Shown: in pieces, positions 33,970-44,963 of the stretch
Layout: the number at the start of each line of letters is the position of its first letter
How positions within the stretch are numbered: the first letter of the stretch is position 1
NCBI GenBank assembly: GCA_016124795.1
Contig: WGNB01000036.1
Coordinates: 1-64,000 of the forward strand
Reading direction: 5' to 3'
DNA from: Rhodopseudomonas sp.
GTDB taxonomy: Bacteria; Pseudomonadota; Alphaproteobacteria; Rhizobiales; Xanthobacteraceae
DNA: 64,000 nt
The notes under the pieces: model-generated
The model's input: only the letters and a program-made list of their open reading frames with translations
Told to the model about the DNA's origin: nothing
Databases searched by the model: none
Program-made: the position numbers and the translations under genes

Positions 33970-35316
33970 CTATCCCTGCACCATGCGCGCCGCCGCCTGA
34001 TGGCGGCGCATCAGGCCGGAAAGATCGAGGCCCGGAATAGCGCCGTCGACAACGGTCCAGCGACCATTGACCATCACCCGGTCGGCGCGATGCGCGCCAC
34101 ACAGGACCAGCGCCGCGAGCGGATCGCCATGGCCGGAAAAGCGCAACTCGTCGAGCTTGAACAGCGCCAGATCGGCGCGCTTGGCGACGGCGATCTCGCC
34201 CAGTTCGGGCCTGCCGACACAAGCCGCCGACCCTTGCGTCGCCCAGCGCAGCGCGTCCTTATGGCTGACCGCCTTGACGCCGTAGCGCGCCCGCTGCAGC
34301 AGGAACGCCGCGCGCACTTCCTGCATCAGATTGGATTCATCATTCGAGGCCGAGCCGTCGACGCCAAGACCGATCGCCACACCGGCGGCTTCGAGATCGC
34401 AGACCGGACAGCAGCCCGAAGCCAGCGTCTGGTTCGAACAGGCACAATGGCTGATCGACACCCCGCCTTTCGCCAGTCGCGGCATCTCGTCGGCGGAGAA
34501 GTGAATGCCGTGCGCCAGCCAAGTGCGCGCGTTCAGCCAGCCGCAATCTTCGAGATAATCCAGCGGCCGGCAACCGTAGAGCTCGTTACAGAATTTGTTT
34601 TCGTCCTCGGTCTCGGCGAGATGCGTGTGCAATCGCACGTCGAGCTTGGCGGCCAGATCGGCGGTCGACTTCATCAGCGCGGTGGTGACCGAAAACGGCG
34701 AGCACGGCGCCAGCGCGACTTGCGTCATCGCCGCCTCGCCGCGTTGGTGATAGCGCTCGACCAGCCGCTGGCTGTCGGCGAGAATCGTGTCCTCGTCCTG
34801 CACCACGCTGTCCGGCGGCAGCCCGCCGTCGCGCTCCGACAAATTCATCGAGCCACGCGTCAGCAGAACGCGCAGGCCGAGCCGCTTGGCGGCGGCGATC
34901 TCGATATCGATGCCGTCCTCAAGTCCTTTCGGAAAGACGTAATGATGATCGGTGGTGGTGGTGCAACCGGACAACATCAGTTCGGCCATCGCCACGGTGA
35001 CGCCGGCGTCGAGCGCCTCGGGGGTCATCTTCGCCCAGATCGGATAAAGCGCCTTGAGCCAGGGAAACAGTTCACGGTCGAGCGCCGCCGGCACCGCGCG
35101 GGTCAGCGTCTGATAAAAGTGATGATGGGTATTGATCAGCCCCGGAATCACAACGTGGTCGCGCGCCTCGAAAACCGTCGCGCCGGCGGTCGCGGGCTCA
35201 CGGCCCTTGCCGACCAGTTCGACGATCCGGCCGTCGTCCACCACCACGCCGCGCTCGGCGCCGTCGGCCAGAATCGCCAGCGGGTCCTTGATCCAGATCG
35301 GTTGAGTGTCGGTCAT
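33970..35316 (-). CDS. 8-oxoguanine deaminase (amidohydrolase, cog0402)
   Basis: A 448-residue metal-dependent amidohydrolase. The zinc site is readable: HxH at H64/H66 in NTHHHF, a later His in HTHLAETEDEN, another in AHGIHFS, and the catalytic Asp in GLGVDGSASND. The cysteine-rich 'CACSNQTLASGCCPV' loop and the 'FPKGLEDGIDIEI' segment are typical of 8-oxoguanine deaminases such as Pseudomonas Pa0142. The reaction gives urate and ammonia, which links directly to puuD. It is divergent from the xanthine dehydrogenase operon. An alternative is a related guanine or hydroxyatrazine-type deaminase. Confidence 0.85.
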   Translation of the reverse strand: MTDTQPIWIKDPLAILADGAERGVVVDDGRIVELVGKGREPATAGATVFEARDHVVIPGLINTHHHFYQTLTRAVPAALDRELFPWLKALYPIWAKMTPEALDAGVTVAMAELMLSGCTTTTDHHYVFPKGLEDGIDIEIAAAKRLGLRVLLTRGSMNLSERDGGLPPDSVVQDEDTILADSQRLVERYHQRGEAAMTQVALAPCSPFSVTTALMKSTADLAAKLDVRLHTHLAETEDENKFCNELYGCRPLDYLEDCGWLNARTWLAHGIHFSADEMPRLAKGGVSISHCACSNQTLASGCCPVCDLEAAGVAIGLGVDGSASNDESNLMQEVRAAFLLQRARYGVKAVSHKDALRWATQGSAACVGRPELGEIAVAKRADLALFKLDELRFSGHGDPLAALVLCGAHRADRVMVNGRWTVVDGAIPGLDLSGLMRRHQAAARMVQG

Positions 35317-35379
35317 TGCTACATCCTCTCGCCGTCATCCTATCGGGTCTTGCAAGTCCGAGACCAGCACCGTTGTCGG

Positions 35380-35401
35380 CTCGTCCCCGCGAAAGCGGGA
35401 C
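35380..35401. repeat. Short CCCCGC-GAAA-GCGGG hairpin in the xdh promoter region
   Basis: A small GAAA-loop hairpin identical in design to the type B repeat arms near 1215. It lies about 30 bases upstream of the xanthine dehydrogenase FAD-subunit start. Confidence 0.5.
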
Positions 35402-35432
35402 TGAATAGAGGCTGCCGCTACACCGGTGCCGC

Positions 35433-36257
35433 ATGGACTTGAACACCATCAACGCCGTAACCCGTCCCAATACGCGCGCCGAACTGACCGGCTGGCGCGA
35501 TGGTGACGCTTATGTCGGTGGCGGCACCTGGCTGTTCTCCGAACCGCAGCCGCACCTGAAGCGTCTGGTCGATCTGACCACGCTCGGCTGGACGCCGCTG
35601 ACCGCCGCTGACGACGGCCTCGAAATCGCCGCCACCTGCACGGTGGCGCAACTCGACGGCTTCACGCCACCGCCGGGCTGGACCGCCGCACCGGTCATCA
35701 ACCAATGCTGCCGCGCCTTTCTCGCCTCGTTCAAGATCTGGAACACGGCCACCGTCGGCGGCAATATCTGCATGTCGCTGCCGGCCGGCCCGATGATTTC
35801 GCTGACCGCCGCGCTCGGCGGCATCGCCTTGCTGTGGGCGCCGGACGGTTCGGAACGGCGCGTGCCCGTTGTCGACTTCGTCACCGGCCCGCTGCGCAAT
35901 GTCCTGACGCCCGGCGAAGTGCTGCGCGCGATCATCCTGCCGGCGTCGACACTGACCGGGCGCGCCGCGTTCCGGCAAGTGTCGCTGGCAAATTATGGTC
36001 GCTCCGGTGCGCTGGTGATCGGCACGCTGGCCGCATCCGGTGCTTTCGCCCTGACGGTAACGGCGGCCACGCCACGCCCGATCAAACTCGACTTCGACGC
36101 CATCCCCACGACCGCAAACCTGCAGGCGCGGATCGACGAGGCGATCCCCACCGGCCAATGGTACGACGACATTCATGGATTGCCGGCCTGGCGGCGGCAC
36201 ATGACCTTGCACTTCGCGCAACAGATACGCGATGAACTCGCCGGAGCCGCGCGATGA
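35433..36257 (+). CDS. Xanthine dehydrogenase FAD-binding subunit
   Basis: A 274-residue CoxM/XdhB-type flavoprotein subunit. FAD-binding strands are VGGGT near residue 29 and 'TATVGGNICMSLPAGP' near residue 107 (family T-I-G-G-N). The C-terminal CO_deh_flav_C-like part is short. It passes electrons from the 2Fe-2S clusters to NAD. It overlaps the next gene by four bases (ATGA), so the complex is cotranslated. The product oxidises hypoxanthine and xanthine to urate, upstream of PuuD. Confidence 0.88.
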   Translation: MDLNTINAVTRPNTRAELTGWRDGDAYVGGGTWLFSEPQPHLKRLVDLTTLGWTPLTAADDGLEIAATCTVAQLDGFTPPPGWTAAPVINQCCRAFLASFKIWNTATVGGNICMSLPAGPMISLTAALGGIALLWAPDGSERRVPVVDFVTGPLRNVLTPGEVLRAIILPASTLTGRAAFRQVSLANYGRSGALVIGTLAASGAFALTVTAATPRPIKLDFDAIPTTANLQARIDEAIPTGQWYDDIHGLPAWRRHMTLHFAQQIRDELAGAAR

Positions 36258-38965
36258 GTTTCACCGTCAACGGCAAGACCTTCGACGACGCACCGGCCCC
36301 CGGCCAATGCCTGCGCACGTTCCTGCGCCAGCTCGGCCACTTCGGCGTCAAGAAAGGCTGCGACGCCGGCGACTGCGGCGCCTGCACCGTTTATCTTGAC
36401 GGCGAGCCCGTGCATTCCTGCCTGATCCCGGCGTTTCGCGCCGAAAGTCATGAGGTCACCACCATCGAAGGCCTGGCGCAGGGCAACGAACTGCATCCAA
36501 TGCAGCGCGCCTTTCTCGACGCGCAGGGCTTCCAATGCGGCTTCTGCACCGCCGGCATGATCATGACGGCGGCGTCGCTGAACCAGGCGCAACGCGCCGA
36601 CCTGGCGCGGTCGATGAAAGGCAACCTGTGCCGCTGCACCGGCTATCGCGCCATCGATGACGCCATCGCCGGCAGGCGCGACACCGAGCAGGCGCAAGCC
36701 GGCGAAAGCATCGGCCACAACGTCGCCGCGCCCGCCGGACCCGATGTCGTCACCGGCAAGGCCCGCTTCACGCTCGATATCGCGATCGACGGATTGCAGC
36801 ACATCAAGTTGCTGCGCTCACCGCACGCTCATGCCCGCATCCGATCCATCGACAAGACCGCCGCGCTGGCGGTGCCGGGCGTCATCGCTGTCCTGACCCA
36901 TGAAGACGCGCCGCCTGTCGCCTTTTCGACCGCACGGCATGAAGTGCGCGAGACCGACGTCGACGACACGATGGTGCTCGACAACGTCGTGCGTTTCATC
37001 GGCCAGCGCGTCGCGGCGGTCGTCGCCGACAGCGAAGCCGCCGCCGAGGAAGGCTGCCGCAAGCTGATGGTGGACTATGAAATCCGGCCGGCGGTGTTCG
37101 ATCCGGAACGGGCGATGGCCGATGGCGCGCCGGTCATCCACGACAAAGGCCCGGACAGCCGCATTCTCGATCCGGCGCATAACATCGTCGCCGACGTTCA
37201 CGGCAGCTTCGGCGACGTCGACGCCGGCTTCGCCGAAGCCGACGTCGTTCACGAAGGCACTTATTTCGTACCGCGCGTCCAGCACGCCCATCTCGAGACG
37301 CTTTGCGCCATTGCCTGGACCGACGACGCCGGCCGGCTCAACGTGCGCTCCTCGACGCAGGTGCCATTCCTGACGCGGCTCGAACTCGCGCGCGTCTTCG
37401 GCCTCGATCCCGACAAGGTCCGCGTGCTGTGCGAGCGGGTCGGCGGCGGCTTCGGCGCCAAACAGGAAATGATGGTCGAGGATATCGCCGCGCTCGCAAC
37501 GCTGAAGACCGGCAAGCCGGTGAAGATCGAGTTCACCCGCGAGGAACAATTCATCGCCGCCACGACGCGGCATCCGATGAAAGTCGACATCAAGATCGGC
37601 GCCAGGCGCGACGGCACGCTCACCGCGATCCGGATGCACGTCATCTCGAACACCGGCGCTTACGGCAATCACGGCGCGCCGGTGCTCGAACATGCCTGCT
37701 CGGAATCGATCAGCGTCTATCGCTGTCCGAACAAGAAAGTCGACGGCTACGCGGTCTATACCAATACCGTGCCGGCCGGCGCTTTTCGCGGCTACGGCCT
37801 GCCACAGACCTCGTTCGCGGTCGAACAGGCGATCGACGAAGTGGCGCGCGCCCTCGGCATCAACGCGCTTGAGTTCCGACGCCGCAATGTCGTCAAGCCG
37901 GGCGAACCGATGATCGGCGCGCATGTTTCGCCGGACGATGTGATCTATGGTAGTTACGGACTCGATCAATGTCTCGATCTGGTCGATGAGGCGATGCGCC
38001 AGCCCGCCGCGCACGAGCCGCTCTCCAGCGAATGGCTCACCGGCCAGGGCACGGCATTGACCATGATCGACACCGTGCCGCCCGGCGGCCATTACTCCGA
38101 CACGCACATCTGGCTCGACACCGACGGCGGTTACCGCATGACCGTCGGCACTGCGGAGTTCGGCAATGGCACGTCGACCGTTCATGTGCAGGTCGCCGCC
38201 ACCGCCTTGCAGACGACGCCACCGCGCATTCGTTACACGCAATCCGACACCGACCATTACGGCCATGATACCGGCGCTTACGGTTCGACCGGCACCGTGA
38301 TCGCCGGCCGCGCCACCCAGTTGGCGGCCGAGGCTTTGCACGAACGCCTGCTGACCTTCGCCGCCGCTCACAGCGGCACGACGCCCGATCAATGCCGCCT
38401 GACCGATGGCGCGGTATCATGCGCCAGCAAGACCGTCGCGCTGGCCGACTTGCACAAGGCTGCGCAAACCGCCGGCGTCGTTCTGGCCGCGCACGGCAAG
38501 ACCGACGGCAGTCCTCGCTCGGTTGCGTTCAACGTTCAGGGCTTCAAGGTGGCGGTCAACCGCATCAGCGGCGAAATCAGGATCCTGAAAAGCGTCCAGG
38601 CCGCCGATGCCGGCTTTGTCATCAACCCGATGCAATGCCGTGCTCAGGTCGAGGGCGGCGTTGCCCAGGCGCTCGGCGCGGCGCTGTTCGAGGAAGTCGT
38701 GATCGATGCGCTCGGTCGGGTCGCCAATCCCAGCTTTCGCAACTATCACATCCCGGCCTTCGCCGACGTGCCACGCACCGAGGTGCTGTTCGCCAAGACC
38801 GCCGACAAACTGGGGCCCTATGGCGCCAAATCGATGAGCGAAAGCCCGTATAATCCGGTCGCCGCCGCGCTCGGCAACGCCATCAGGGACGCTACCGGCG
38901 TGCGCTATACCCGGCTGCCGTTCAAGCCGGACCGCATCCAGGCGCAGTTGCCACAACTTGGCTAA
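36254..38965 (+). CDS. Xanthine dehydrogenase, fused 2Fe-2S and molybdopterin subunits
   Basis: A 903-residue fusion. Residues 1-150 carry two [2Fe-2S] clusters: plant-type ligands in [16 protein letters not shown]...C, and a second set in CGFCTAG...CRCTGY. From about residue 160 runs the molybdopterin subunit with '[11 protein letters not shown]', '[12 protein letters not shown]' and '[17 protein letters not shown]'. The catalytic Glu lies in [19 protein letters not shown], where the usual G-x-G-E reads S-M-S-E. The small-to-large fusion differs from the separate three-gene type. XdhC, the usual cofactor-insertion chaperone, is not encoded nearby. Confidence 0.92.
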   Translation: MSFTVNGKTFDDAPAPGQCLRTFLRQLGHFGVKKGCDAGDCGACTVYLDGEPVHSCLIPAFRAESHEVTTIEGLAQGNELHPMQRAFLDAQGFQCGFCTAGMIMTAASLNQAQRADLARSMKGNLCRCTGYRAIDDAIAGRRDTEQAQAGESIGHNVAAPAGPDVVTGKARFTLDIAIDGLQHIKLLRSPHAHARIRSIDKTAALAVPGVIAVLTHEDAPPVAFSTARHEVRETDVDDTMVLDNVVRFIGQRVAAVVADSEAAAEEGCRKLMVDYEIRPAVFDPERAMADGAPVIHDKGPDSRILDPAHNIVADVHGSFGDVDAGFAEADVVHEGTYFVPRVQHAHLETLCAIAWTDDAGRLNVRSSTQVPFLTRLELARVFGLDPDKVRVLCERVGGGFGAKQEMMVEDIAALATLKTGKPVKIEFTREEQFIAATTRHPMKVDIKIGARRDGTLTAIRMHVISNTGAYGNHGAPVLEHACSESISVYRCPNKKVDGYAVYTNTVPAGAFRGYGLPQTSFAVEQAIDEVARALGINALEFRRRNVVKPGEPMIGAHVSPDDVIYGSYGLDQCLDLVDEAMRQPAAHEPLSSEWLTGQGTALTMIDTVPPGGHYSDTHIWLDTDGGYRMTVGTAEFGNGTSTVHVQVAATALQTTPPRIRYTQSDTDHYGHDTGAYGSTGTVIAGRATQLAAEALHERLLTFAAAHSGTTPDQCRLTDGAVSCASKTVALADLHKAAQTAGVVLAAHGKTDGSPRSVAFNVQGFKVAVNRISGEIRILKSVQAADAGFVINPMQCRAQVEGGVAQALGAALFEEVVIDALGRVANPSFRNYHIPAFADVPRTEVLFAKTADKLGPYGAKSMSESPYNPVAAALGNAIRDATGVRYTRLPFKPDRIQAQLPQLG

Positions 38966-39112
38966 CCAAAGCGTCAGGAACTGCTGGCAATTGGCTGGAA
39001 TTGTGCGCCAACTGGCTGCTCGGCCTGAAACTTGCTTACTTAATGGGCACAATCCGGGCCCCAAGAACGATACACCCTTCGTCAAACCTTCGGTCAACAG
39101 TCACGGGTAGCC

Positions 39113-42100
39113 ATGTCGATCCTCGCCGGCCTCCATCACGTCACGCGCTATGTTTACGACAAACCGATCGCGCTCGGACCCCAGGTCGTGCGATTGCGGC
39201 CGGCGCCGCATAGCAAGGCCAAGATCCAGAGCTACTCGCTCAAGGTGACGCCGGCGCAGCATTTCGTGAACTGGCAGCAGGACCCGCACGGCAACTGGCT
39301 GGCGCGTTTCGTCTTCCCGGAAAAGACCAGCGAATTCTCGGTGACGGTCGATTTCCTCGCCGACATGGAAGTGATCAATCCGTTCGACTTTTTCGTCGAA
39401 CCTTATGCCGACAAATGGCCCTTCGAATTTCCCGCCGATCTGAAGGAAGACCTGTCGGCCTATGTCGTGCCGGAACCGGCCGGACCGATGCTCAAGAGCC
39501 TGATCGATTCGATCTCGCGCGAGCCGCGCAACACGGTCGACTTCCTGGTTGAGCTCAACCAGCGCATCCAGCGACTCGTCAAATACATCGTGCGGCTGGA
39601 GCCCGGCGTACAGACGCCGGAGGAAACGCTGGTCGAAGGCCTTGGCTCATGCCGCGACTCGGCATGGCTGATGACGCAACTGCTGCGCCATATCGGACTG
39701 CCGGCGCGTTTCGTCTCGGGCTATCTGATCCAGCTCAAGCCGGACATCAAATCGCTCGACGGCCCGAGCGGCACCGATCACGATTTCACCGACCTGCATG
39801 CCTGGACCGAGGTCTATCTGCCCGGCGCCGGCTGGATCGGCTTCGATCCGACCTCCGGCCTGCTGTGCGGCGAGGGTCATATCCCGGTCGCGGCAACGCC
39901 GCACTACCGGTCGGCGGCGCCGATCACCGGCATGGTCGAACCGAGCGGCGTCGATTTCGAATTCGAAATGAAAGTCGAGCGCATCGCCGAACGGCCGCGC
40001 GTCACCGCGCCGTTCTCCGACGAAGCCTGGCAGGCGCTCGACGCGCTCGGCGAACGGGTCGACGCCGACCTGATGGCGCATGACGTGCGACTGACGATGG
40101 GCGGCGAACCGACTTTCGTATCGATCGACGACTATCAATCGGCCGAGTGGAACACCGCCGCGCTCGGCGCCGAAAAGCTCAAGCGCGCCGGTCATCTGAT
40201 TCAGCGCCTGCACGACCGGTTCGCGCCCGGCGCCCTGCTGCATTACGGCCAGGGCAAATGGTATCCGGGCGAGGAACTGCCGCGCTGGGCTTATTCCTTG
40301 TACTGGCGGCGCGACGGCCAGCCGATCTGGCACAATCTCGATCTGATCGCACGCGGCCCCTCGACGCCCGCGCCGACGGCCGGCGACGCCGGCCTGTTCA
40401 TCGAAACGGTGGCCGGCCGTCTCGGCCTGAAGAATGAATTCGTCCAGCCGCTTTACGAAGACCCGGCCGAACGCCTGCTCAAGGAAGGCGCGCTGCCGCT
40501 CAACATCGATCCGAGCAATCCCAAGCTCGACGATGCCGCCGAGCGCAACCGCATCATGCGCACCTTCGAGCGTCAGCTCACGCATCCCACCGGATTTGTT
40601 CTGCCCGTGCAGCACTGGAACGCGCAAGGCCAGACCGGCTGGCTGAGCGAGATCTGGAATACGCGGCGCGGCCGGCTGTTCCTGATCGCCGGCGATTCAC
40701 CGGCCGGCTTCCGCCTGCCGCTGAACTCGCTGCCCTATTACGCGAGCATCGATTTTCCGCATCTGGTGCCGGCCGATCCGTTCGACGAACATCAGCCTTT
40801 GCCGGCGCCGCTCAAGGTCGCTGGCCAGGCCGCCAGGCCAGCCGCGCTGGTCGAACAGGAAGGGCCGCGCCCGCTGGCGAAGCTGCAATCGGTCGGCATT
40901 CCTGTGCGCACCGCGCTGACGGTCGAAGTCCGCAACGACCGTCTTTGCGTCTTCATGCCGCCGGTCGAACGGCTTGAAGACTATCTCGAACTGCTTGCTG
41001 CGATCGAAGCCACCGCCGCCGAATTGAAAATGCCGGTTCATATCGAAGGCTATACGCCGCCGAACGATCCGCGCATCAACGTCATTCGCGTCACGCCCGA
41101 TCCAGGCGTGATCGAGGTCAACATTCATCCGGCGGCAAGTTGGCGCGAAGCGGTGGCGATCACCACCGGCATTTACGAGGACGCGCATCAGTCGCGCCTC
41201 GGCACCGACAAATTCATGATCGATGGCCGCCACACCGGCACCGGCGGCGGCAATCATGTCGTCCTCGGCGGCGCCAATGCCTCGGACAGCCCCTTCCTGC
41301 GCCGTCCCGATCTCCTCAAGAGCCTGGTGCTTTACTGGCAACGTCATCCGTCGTTGTCGTATCTGTTCTCCGGCCTGTTCATCGGCCCGACCAGCCAGGC
41401 GCCGCGCATCGACGAGGCGCGGCAGGATCTGCTCTACGAACTTGAAATCGCCTTCGCGCAAGTGCCCGCACCCGGCATGGGTTACGCGCCGCCGCCATGG
41501 CTGGTCGACCGGCTGTTCCGCAACATCCTGGTCGATGTCACCGGCAATACCCACCGCACCGAAATCAGCATCGATAAACTGTTCTCGCCGGACGGTCCGA
41601 CCGGCCGGCTCGGCCTGGTCGAGTTCCGCGGCTTCGAAATGCCGCCGGATGCCCGCATGAGTCTGGCGCAGCAACTTCTGCTGCGTGCGCTGGTGGCGTG
41701 GTTCTGGCGCGAGCCACAGGACGGCCGGCTGGTCCGCTGGCAGACGGCGCTGCATGACAAATTCATGCTCGAGCATTTCGTCTGGGAGGATTTCCAGGAC
41801 GTGCTCGCCGACCTCAAGCGCGCCGGCTACGACTTCGATCCGGTCTGGTTCGACGCCCAGCGCCAGTTCCGCTTCCCGCGCTACGGCGCGGTCGAGCACG
41901 GCGGCGTCAAACTCGAAATCCGGCACGCGCTCGAGCCCTGGCATGTGCTCGGCGAGGAATCGACCGCCGGCGGCACCTCGCGCTTCGTCGATTCATCGGT
42001 CGAACGGCTGCAGATCAAGGTCCAGGACTTCAACGAAAGCCGCCACGCGGTAACCTGCAATGGCCGCCGCTTGCCGTTGCGTTCGACCGGACGGGTCGGC

Positions 42101-42415
42101 GAATTCGTCGCCGGCGTGCGCTTCAAGGCCTGGAAGCTGGCTTCCGCGCTACAGCCGACGCTCAATGTCGACGCGCCGCTGACCTTCGATATTGTCGATT
42201 TGTGGAGCCAGCGCTCGCTGGGAGGTTGCGTTTACCACGTCGCACACCCGGGTGGGCGCAATTATGAGACATTCCCTGTGAACTCCTACGAGGCGGAGGC
42301 CCGGCGGCGGGCGCGCTTCGAGGATATCGGCCATACTGGCGGCCGTTTTAACCCTCCCGAGGCCGTTCGCTCGCTCGAATACCCGACCACGCTCGACTTG
42401 CGGCGGCCGGCGTAA
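39113..42415 (+). CDS. Transglutaminase-like protein with DUF2126 C-terminal region
   Basis: An 1100-residue cytoplasmic protein. Residues 1-100 match the bacterial transglutaminase N-domain. Residues 150-260 are the core with an intact triad: C180 (GSCRDS), H229 (LHAWTEV) and D245 (FDPTSG). From about 300 to the end is DUF2126, with conserved segments such as '[11 protein letters not shown]', '[11 protein letters not shown]', '[17 protein letters not shown]' and '[12 protein letters not shown]'. In amidoligase comparative genomics this family travels with circularly permuted ATP-grasp and alpha-E proteins, as here. The core may act as a peptidase or transamidase on an unknown peptide. Confidence 0.9.
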   Translation: MSILAGLHHVTRYVYDKPIALGPQVVRLRPAPHSKAKIQSYSLKVTPAQHFVNWQQDPHGNWLARFVFPEKTSEFSVTVDFLADMEVINPFDFFVEPYADKWPFEFPADLKEDLSAYVVPEPAGPMLKSLIDSISREPRNTVDFLVELNQRIQRLVKYIVRLEPGVQTPEETLVEGLGSCRDSAWLMTQLLRHIGLPARFVSGYLIQLKPDIKSLDGPSGTDHDFTDLHAWTEVYLPGAGWIGFDPTSGLLCGEGHIPVAATPHYRSAAPITGMVEPSGVDFEFEMKVERIAERPRVTAPFSDEAWQALDALGERVDADLMAHDVRLTMGGEPTFVSIDDYQSAEWNTAALGAEKLKRAGHLIQRLHDRFAPGALLHYGQGKWYPGEELPRWAYSLYWRRDGQPIWHNLDLIARGPSTPAPTAGDAGLFIETVAGRLGLKNEFVQPLYEDPAERLLKEGALPLNIDPSNPKLDDAAERNRIMRTFERQLTHPTGFVLPVQHWNAQGQTGWLSEIWNTRRGRLFLIAGDSPAGFRLPLNSLPYYASIDFPHLVPADPFDEHQPLPAPLKVAGQAARPAALVEQEGPRPLAKLQSVGIPVRTALTVEVRNDRLCVFMPPVERLEDYLELLAAIEATAAELKMPVHIEGYTPPNDPRINVIRVTPDPGVIEVNIHPAASWREAVAITTGIYEDAHQSRLGTDKFMIDGRHTGTGGGNHVVLGGANASDSPFLRRPDLLKSLVLYWQRHPSLSYLFSGLFIGPTSQAPRIDEARQDLLYELEIAFAQVPAPGMGYAPPPWLVDRLFRNILVDVTGNTHRTEISIDKLFSPDGPTGRLGLVEFRGFEMPPDARMSLAQQLLLRALVAWFWREPQDGRLVRWQTALHDKFMLEHFVWEDFQDVLADLKRAGYDFDPVWFDAQRQFRFPRYGAVEHGGVKLEIRHALEPWHVLGEESTAGGTSRFVDSSVERLQIKVQDFNESRHAVTCNGRRLPLRSTGRVGEFVAGVRFKAWKLASALQPTLNVDAPLTFDIVDLWSQRSLGGCVYHVAHPGGRNYETFPVNSYEAEARRRARFEDIGHTGGRFNPPEAVRSLEYPTTLDLRRPA

Positions 42416-42433
42416 AATACGATTCAGTCATCT

Positions 42434-44950
42434 ATGGCAGCCCAGACCGACAATGCGACCCTGAAAACCGGTAACGGTCTGGAGGCCTTGGTGTCCGGCT
42501 ATCGGCCGTTGCCGGGCATTGTCGATGAGATGATGGATGGCAACGGCCAGGTGCGACCGCACTGGAAACCGTTGCTGTCGATGCTGGCCGGCCTCGGACC
42601 GGAGGAAATCGGCCGGCGCTTCGCCTCGGCCGACCGTTATCTGCGCGATTCCGGCGTGTTCTACCGGGTCTACGAAGACCCGGCCGGCGTTGAGCGGCCC
42701 TGGCCGCTCAGCCACATGCCGCTGCTGATCGAACCTTCGGAATGGAAGGCGCTTGAAGCCGGCCTGATCCAGCGCGCCGGGCTTCTGGAAGCGGTGCTGG
42801 CCGATGCCTATGGCCCCGGCGATCTGATCCGCGACGGCCGTCTGCCGGCGGCGCTGGTCGCCGGCAATCCGGAATTCCTTCGGCCATTGGTCGGCGTCGC
42901 GCCGGCCGGCGGCGCGCATCTGCGTTTCATCGCCATGGACGTCGGACGCGGACCCGATGGCCGCTGGTGGGTACTGGGCGACCGCGCCCAGGCGCCCTCG
43001 GGCGCCGGCTACGCCATCGAGAACCGACTGGCGCTGTCGCGCGCCATCCCGGAAATTTATCGCAAGGCCCACGTCAAACGGGTCGCGCCGTTCTTTCAGG
43101 CGTTTCAGGCCGAATTGTTCGAATATAACCGGCAGGAAGACGCCCGGGTCTGTCTGTTGACGCCCGGCCCGCTCAACGAAACCTATTTCGAGCACGCTTA
43201 TCTGGCGCGCTATCTCGGCCTGCTGCTGGTCGAAGGCGAGGATCTGGTCGCGCGCGACGACGGCGTTTTCATCCGGACGATTTCGGGCCTGCGCCGCACC
43301 GAAGTCCTGCTGCGCCGGATCGACGCCGACTTCGCCGACCCGCTCGAACTCAATGCCCGTTCGCGCCTCGGCGTCGCCGGCCTCGTGCAGGCGGTGCGCG
43401 ACGGCAAAGTAGTGATCGCCAATGCGCTCGGCGCCGGCCTGGTCGAGGCCCGCGCCATGCTGGCCTTCCTGCCGGCTCTCGCATCGCATGTGCTGGGTGA
43501 AGAACTGTTGCTGCCGAATGTCGCGACCTGGTGGCTCGGCCGCGCCGACGTGCGCGACGATATCCTGGCGAAACTCGACAGCATGGTGATCGCACCGGCC
43601 TTCGCCTCGCTGCCCGACGACGCCCATCTCGGCCGCGGCATCTTGGGCGCCGCGCTCGACGATGAGCAGCGTCAGCATTTGCTGCAATCGATCGCCGACC
43701 GCCGCGTCGATTACGTCGCGCAAGAGGCGGTCACGCTGTCGTCGACGCCGGTCTGGCGCGACGGGCGCTTGCAGCCACGACCGTTCTCATTGCGACTGTT
43801 CCTCGCCAAGACCGGCGACAAATGGCAGGTCATGCCCGGCGGCTTCGTGCGCATCGCCGAAAACGCCGATGCCCGGGCCATCAGCCTGCAACGTGGCGAC
43901 GCCACCGCCGATGCCTGGGTTTTGTCGGACGCGCCGGTATCACCGATCACACTGTTGCCGTCGCCGGGCCGCGTCGCGGTGCAGCGCGCCCCCGGCATGT
44001 TGCCGAGCCGCGCCGCCGACAATCTGTTCTGGGTCGGACGCTATGTCGAACGCGCCGAGGCGACGCTGCGGCTGGCGCGCGCGCTGCTCAACCGCATCAC
44101 CGAAGCCGAGGACTCGGCTGCGCCCGTCGTTATCGCCATGACCGGGCTGCTGCAAAGCTGGAGCGCCGCACCAACCGACGCTGCGCCGCTGTCGGTATCG
44201 GCCGCGGCCACCCAGGTCGCCGGTTCGGCATTGATGGGCAAGGACTTCGAGGGCTCGCTGCCGCGTCTGGTCAAGGCGGCGCGCACAGCGGCCTCTGTCA
44301 TACGCGAACGGTTTTCGCCGGATGCCTGGCGGGCGGTCAACGATCTGGTCGCCATGATCGAGGCCCCGCTTAGCCAGGGTCCGGTCGAAAGCGCGATGAT
44401 CGAAAGAGTCGAAGCCGCGTTGCGGATCATTTCATCGTTCTCCGGTCTGGCGCAGGAAAACATGACCCAGCTTGCCGGCTGGCGTTTTCTCGAACTCGGC
44501 CGCCGCATCGAACGCGCGCTACAAACCTGCCGCTTCGTGCGCTGCTTCGCCAATGCCGGCGCGCCGGAAGGCGGCCTCGATGTCCTGCTCGAACTCGCCG
44601 ATAGCCAGCTCACCTATCGGCAACGCTATGTGATGATCGCGTCGCGCGCGCCGGTCATCGACCTGGTGATGCTCGATCCGAATAATCCGCGCTCGGTCGC
44701 CTATCAGGTCGACCGGATCGAAACGCATCTGGCCGCGCTGCCGGTGCGCCAATCGGCCGGACGGCTGTCGCCGGTGCAACAGGTCGCCGCCTCGATCGCC
44801 ACGCGCTTCCGCATCGGCAATGCCGGCCACATCGACGAAAGGCAGATCATCGAAATCGAATCCGACCTGATGCGGCTATCGGAAGCGATCGGTGCGACCT
44901 ACCTCACCCATAACGAGCCGGCGCAGGCGGTCTGGGCCACGCTGCCATGA
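42434..44950 (+). CDS. Circularly permuted ATP-grasp ligase fused to alpha-E domain
   Basis: An 838-residue fusion. Residues 30-480 are the circularly permuted ATP-grasp (COG2308/DUF404-407): 'RDSGVFYRVYEDPAG', 'FIAMDVGRGPDGRWWVLGDRAQAPSGAGYAIENR', 'YLARYLGLLLVEGEDL' and 'RIDADFADPLEL'. Residues 505-835 are the all-helical alpha-E domain (COG2307): 'RAADNLFWVGRYVERAEATLRLAR' through 'LMRLSEAIGATYL'. The ATP-grasp is predicted to form peptide-like amide bonds; alpha-E is its obligate helical partner. In many genomes the two are separate genes. It starts 18 bases after the preceding gene, so they form one operon. Confidence 0.92.
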   Translation: MAAQTDNATLKTGNGLEALVSGYRPLPGIVDEMMDGNGQVRPHWKPLLSMLAGLGPEEIGRRFASADRYLRDSGVFYRVYEDPAGVERPWPLSHMPLLIEPSEWKALEAGLIQRAGLLEAVLADAYGPGDLIRDGRLPAALVAGNPEFLRPLVGVAPAGGAHLRFIAMDVGRGPDGRWWVLGDRAQAPSGAGYAIENRLALSRAIPEIYRKAHVKRVAPFFQAFQAELFEYNRQEDARVCLLTPGPLNETYFEHAYLARYLGLLLVEGEDLVARDDGVFIRTISGLRRTEVLLRRIDADFADPLELNARSRLGVAGLVQAVRDGKVVIANALGAGLVEARAMLAFLPALASHVLGEELLLPNVATWWLGRADVRDDILAKLDSMVIAPAFASLPDDAHLGRGILGAALDDEQRQHLLQSIADRRVDYVAQEAVTLSSTPVWRDGRLQPRPFSLRLFLAKTGDKWQVMPGGFVRIAENADARAISLQRGDATADAWVLSDAPVSPITLLPSPGRVAVQRAPGMLPSRAADNLFWVGRYVERAEATLRLARALLNRITEAEDSAAPVVIAMTGLLQSWSAAPTDAAPLSVSAAATQVAGSALMGKDFEGSLPRLVKAARTAASVIRERFSPDAWRAVNDLVAMIEAPLSQGPVESAMIERVEAALRIISSFSGLAQENMTQLAGWRFLELGRRIERALQTCRFVRCFANAGAPEGGLDVLLELADSQLTYRQRYVMIASRAPVIDLVMLDPNNPRSVAYQVDRIETHLAALPVRQSAGRLSPVQQVAASIATRFRIGNAGHIDERQIIEIESDLMRLSEAIGATYLTHNEPAQAVWATLP

Positions 44951-44963
44951 TCGACGCTATCGC

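Noticed and set aside
36818-38392. Minus-strand open frame of 524 codons opposite xanthine dehydrogenase
   Set aside because: Antisense shadow; low-complexity Arg/Asp/His composition and no ribosome-binding site.
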